6,408 bases of DNA from an uncultured Streptococcus sp. (lineage in GTDB: Bacteria > Bacillota > Bacilli > Lactobacillales > Streptococcaceae): NCBI GenBank assembly GCA_900755085.1, contig CAAEFF010000152.1:1-6408 (forward strand), given 5' to 3'. Positions 5,433-6,408 of the stretch are shown one piece after another. Made by a program: the position numbers and the translations under genes. Numbering within the stretch: position 1 is the stretch's first letter; each line of letters opens with the position of its first letter. Under the pieces are notes generated by a model, which was not told the DNA's origin, searched no databases, and saw only the letters and a list, made by a program, of their open reading frames with translations.

Positions 5433-6408
5433 TCAAAAGAACAAAATAAAGCTTTGTTTTATACACAAAGTGAAGAGGAAGTATTAAAAACACTAGACTC
5501 TTCGATCGAAGGTTTGTCTTCAGCACAAACCCAAGAACGCTTGGCGACTTATGGCCACAATGAACTAGATGAAGGTGAAAAACGTAGTATCTTGTCTAAG
5601 TTTATTGACCAGTTTAAAGATTTGATGATTATCATCTTGTTAGTAGCCGCAGCTCTCTCTGTGCTCACAGAAGGAATGGATGGTCTGACAGATGCCATGA
5701 TCATCTTAGCCGTTGTTGTTTTGAATGCCGCTTTTGGTGTCTATCAAGAAGGACAAGCCGAAGCAGCCATCGAAGCACTGAAAAATATGTCTAGTCCGTT
5801 AGCGCGTGTCCGCCGAGACGGTCATGTGATTGAGATTGACTCAAAAGAATTGGTTCCTGGGGATATCGTTCTTCTGGAAGCTGGAGATGTGGTTCCAGCA
5901 GATATGCGCTTGTTTGAAGCAGCCTCCCTTAAAATCGAAGAAGCAGCTCTTACTGGAGAATCTGTCCCAGTTGAAAAAGATGTGACTCAAGTGGTGGAAG
6001 CAGATGCTGGTATCGGAGATCGTGTCAATATGGGTTACCAAAACTCAAACGTGACCTATGGTCGTGGTATTGGTGTCGTGACCAACACGGGTATGTATAC
6101 AGAAGTCGGTAAGATTGCCGATATGTTGGCCAATGCCGATGAGACAGAAACGCCGTTGAAGCAAAGTTTGGAACAATTGTCTAAAGCCTTGACTTACTTG
6201 ATTGTTGTGATTGCGATTATCACCTTCTTAGTTGGTGTCTTCGTTCGTGGTGAACATCCGTTAGAAGGCTTGATGGTTGCGGTTGCTCTTGCGGTTGCTG
6301 CGATTCCAGAAGGTCTCCCTGCCATTGTAACCATCGTTCTATCATTGGGAACAACAACCCTTGCTAAACGTAATTCGATTGTCCGTAAATTGCCAGCGGT
6401 TGAAACGC
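5430..6408 (+). CDS. P2-type cation-transporting ATPase (Mn2+/Ca2+ efflux, PacL/MgtA-like), N-terminal part
   Basis: The open frame from TTG at 5430 runs off the right edge after 326 codons. It encodes the N-terminal third of a P-type ATPase of the Ca2+ (P2A/PacL) type, a membrane pump driven by ATP. In order there are a cation-ATPase N-terminal domain (about 10-60, with GLSSAQ and YGHNELDEGE), two membrane helices (about 64-80 and 86-104), the actuator domain with LVPGDIV (141-147) and the dephosphorylation loop TGES (175-178), then helices 3 and 4 (about 254-272 and 280-305). Helix 4 holds the ion-binding AAIPEGLPA (290-298). The sequence stops at KLPAVET, just before the expected phosphorylation motif DKTGT, so that residue is not visible. 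The pneumococcal counterpart, named MgtA or CaxP, exports Ca2+ and Mn2+ and has the same kind of riboswitch. Here too the leader implies induction by manganese. Metal specificity is inferred from family and context. Confidence 0.92.
   Translation, partial: MSKEQNKALFYTQSEEEVLKTLDSSIEGLSSAQTQERLATYGHNELDEGEKRSILSKFIDQFKDLMIIILLVAAALSVLTEGMDGLTDAMIILAVVVLNAAFGVYQEGQAEAAIEALKNMSSPLARVRRDGHVIEIDSKELVPGDIVLLEAGDVVPADMRLFEAASLKIEEAALTGESVPVEKDVTQVVEADAGIGDRVNMGYQNSNVTYGRGIGVVTNTGMYTEVGKIADMLANADETETPLKQSLEQLSKALTYLIVVIAIITFLVGVFVRGEHPLEGLMVAVALAVAAIPEGLPAIVTIVLSLGTTTLAKRNSIVRKLPAVET

Noticed and set aside
5841..6041. A 66-codon minus-strand open frame antisense to the cation ATPase
   Set aside because: It lies opposite the conserved actuator domain, has cysteine/histidine/phenylalanine-rich antisense-like composition, and has no promoter or ribosome site.

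Overview
The window looks like chromosomal DNA of a Mitis/Sanguinis-type Streptococcus. The base composition is moderately AT-rich, the promoters are extended -10 type, and the gene content is typical of the genus: tpiA, the MurM/MurN cell-wall branching pair, and a P-type cation ATPase behind a manganese riboswitch. The species cannot be fixed from this window. No mobile element, CRISPR array, tRNA or rRNA is visible, and the genes look like core genome.

Layout. (1) Bases 1-81 are the 3' end of tpiA (+ strand), followed by an intrinsic terminator at 91-117. (2) A second hairpin at 125-152 closes the leftward gene group. (3) Bases 156-4718 hold four tightly packed minus-strand genes, in transcription order: a YwfO/EF1143-type HD-domain dNTP triphosphohydrolase, a Cof-type HAD phosphatase, murM and murN. 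The junctions are an 11-nt overlap, a 3-nt gap and a 5-nt gap, so one operon is very likely. Its best promoter has a consensus extended -10 placed so that transcription should begin at or next to the A of the first ATG, predicting a leaderless mRNA. (4) Bases 4719-4833 are a divergent promoter region. (5) Bases 4834-5217 (+) encode a small DUF1934 (YwiB-like) protein. (6) Bases 5218-5429 carry an extended -10 promoter, a yybP-ykoY (Mn2+) riboswitch and its terminator. (7) From 5430 to the window end is the N-terminal 326 codons of a PacL/MgtA-like P2-type cation ATPase (TTG start), cut by the window edge just before the phosphorylation motif.

How it works together. MurM and MurN add the dipeptide branch to the lysine of lipid II using aminoacyl-tRNA. 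They share a transcript with two soluble metal-dependent phosphohydrolases, one probably acting on dNTPs and one on small phosphate esters. The manganese riboswitch should turn the ATPase on when Mn2+ is high: pairing that closes the aptamer uses bases also needed for the terminator stem. I see no wholly new system. The most interesting points are the predicted leaderless start of the dNTPase-HAD-murMN operon and the pairing of nucleotide hydrolysis with wall branching in one transcript.
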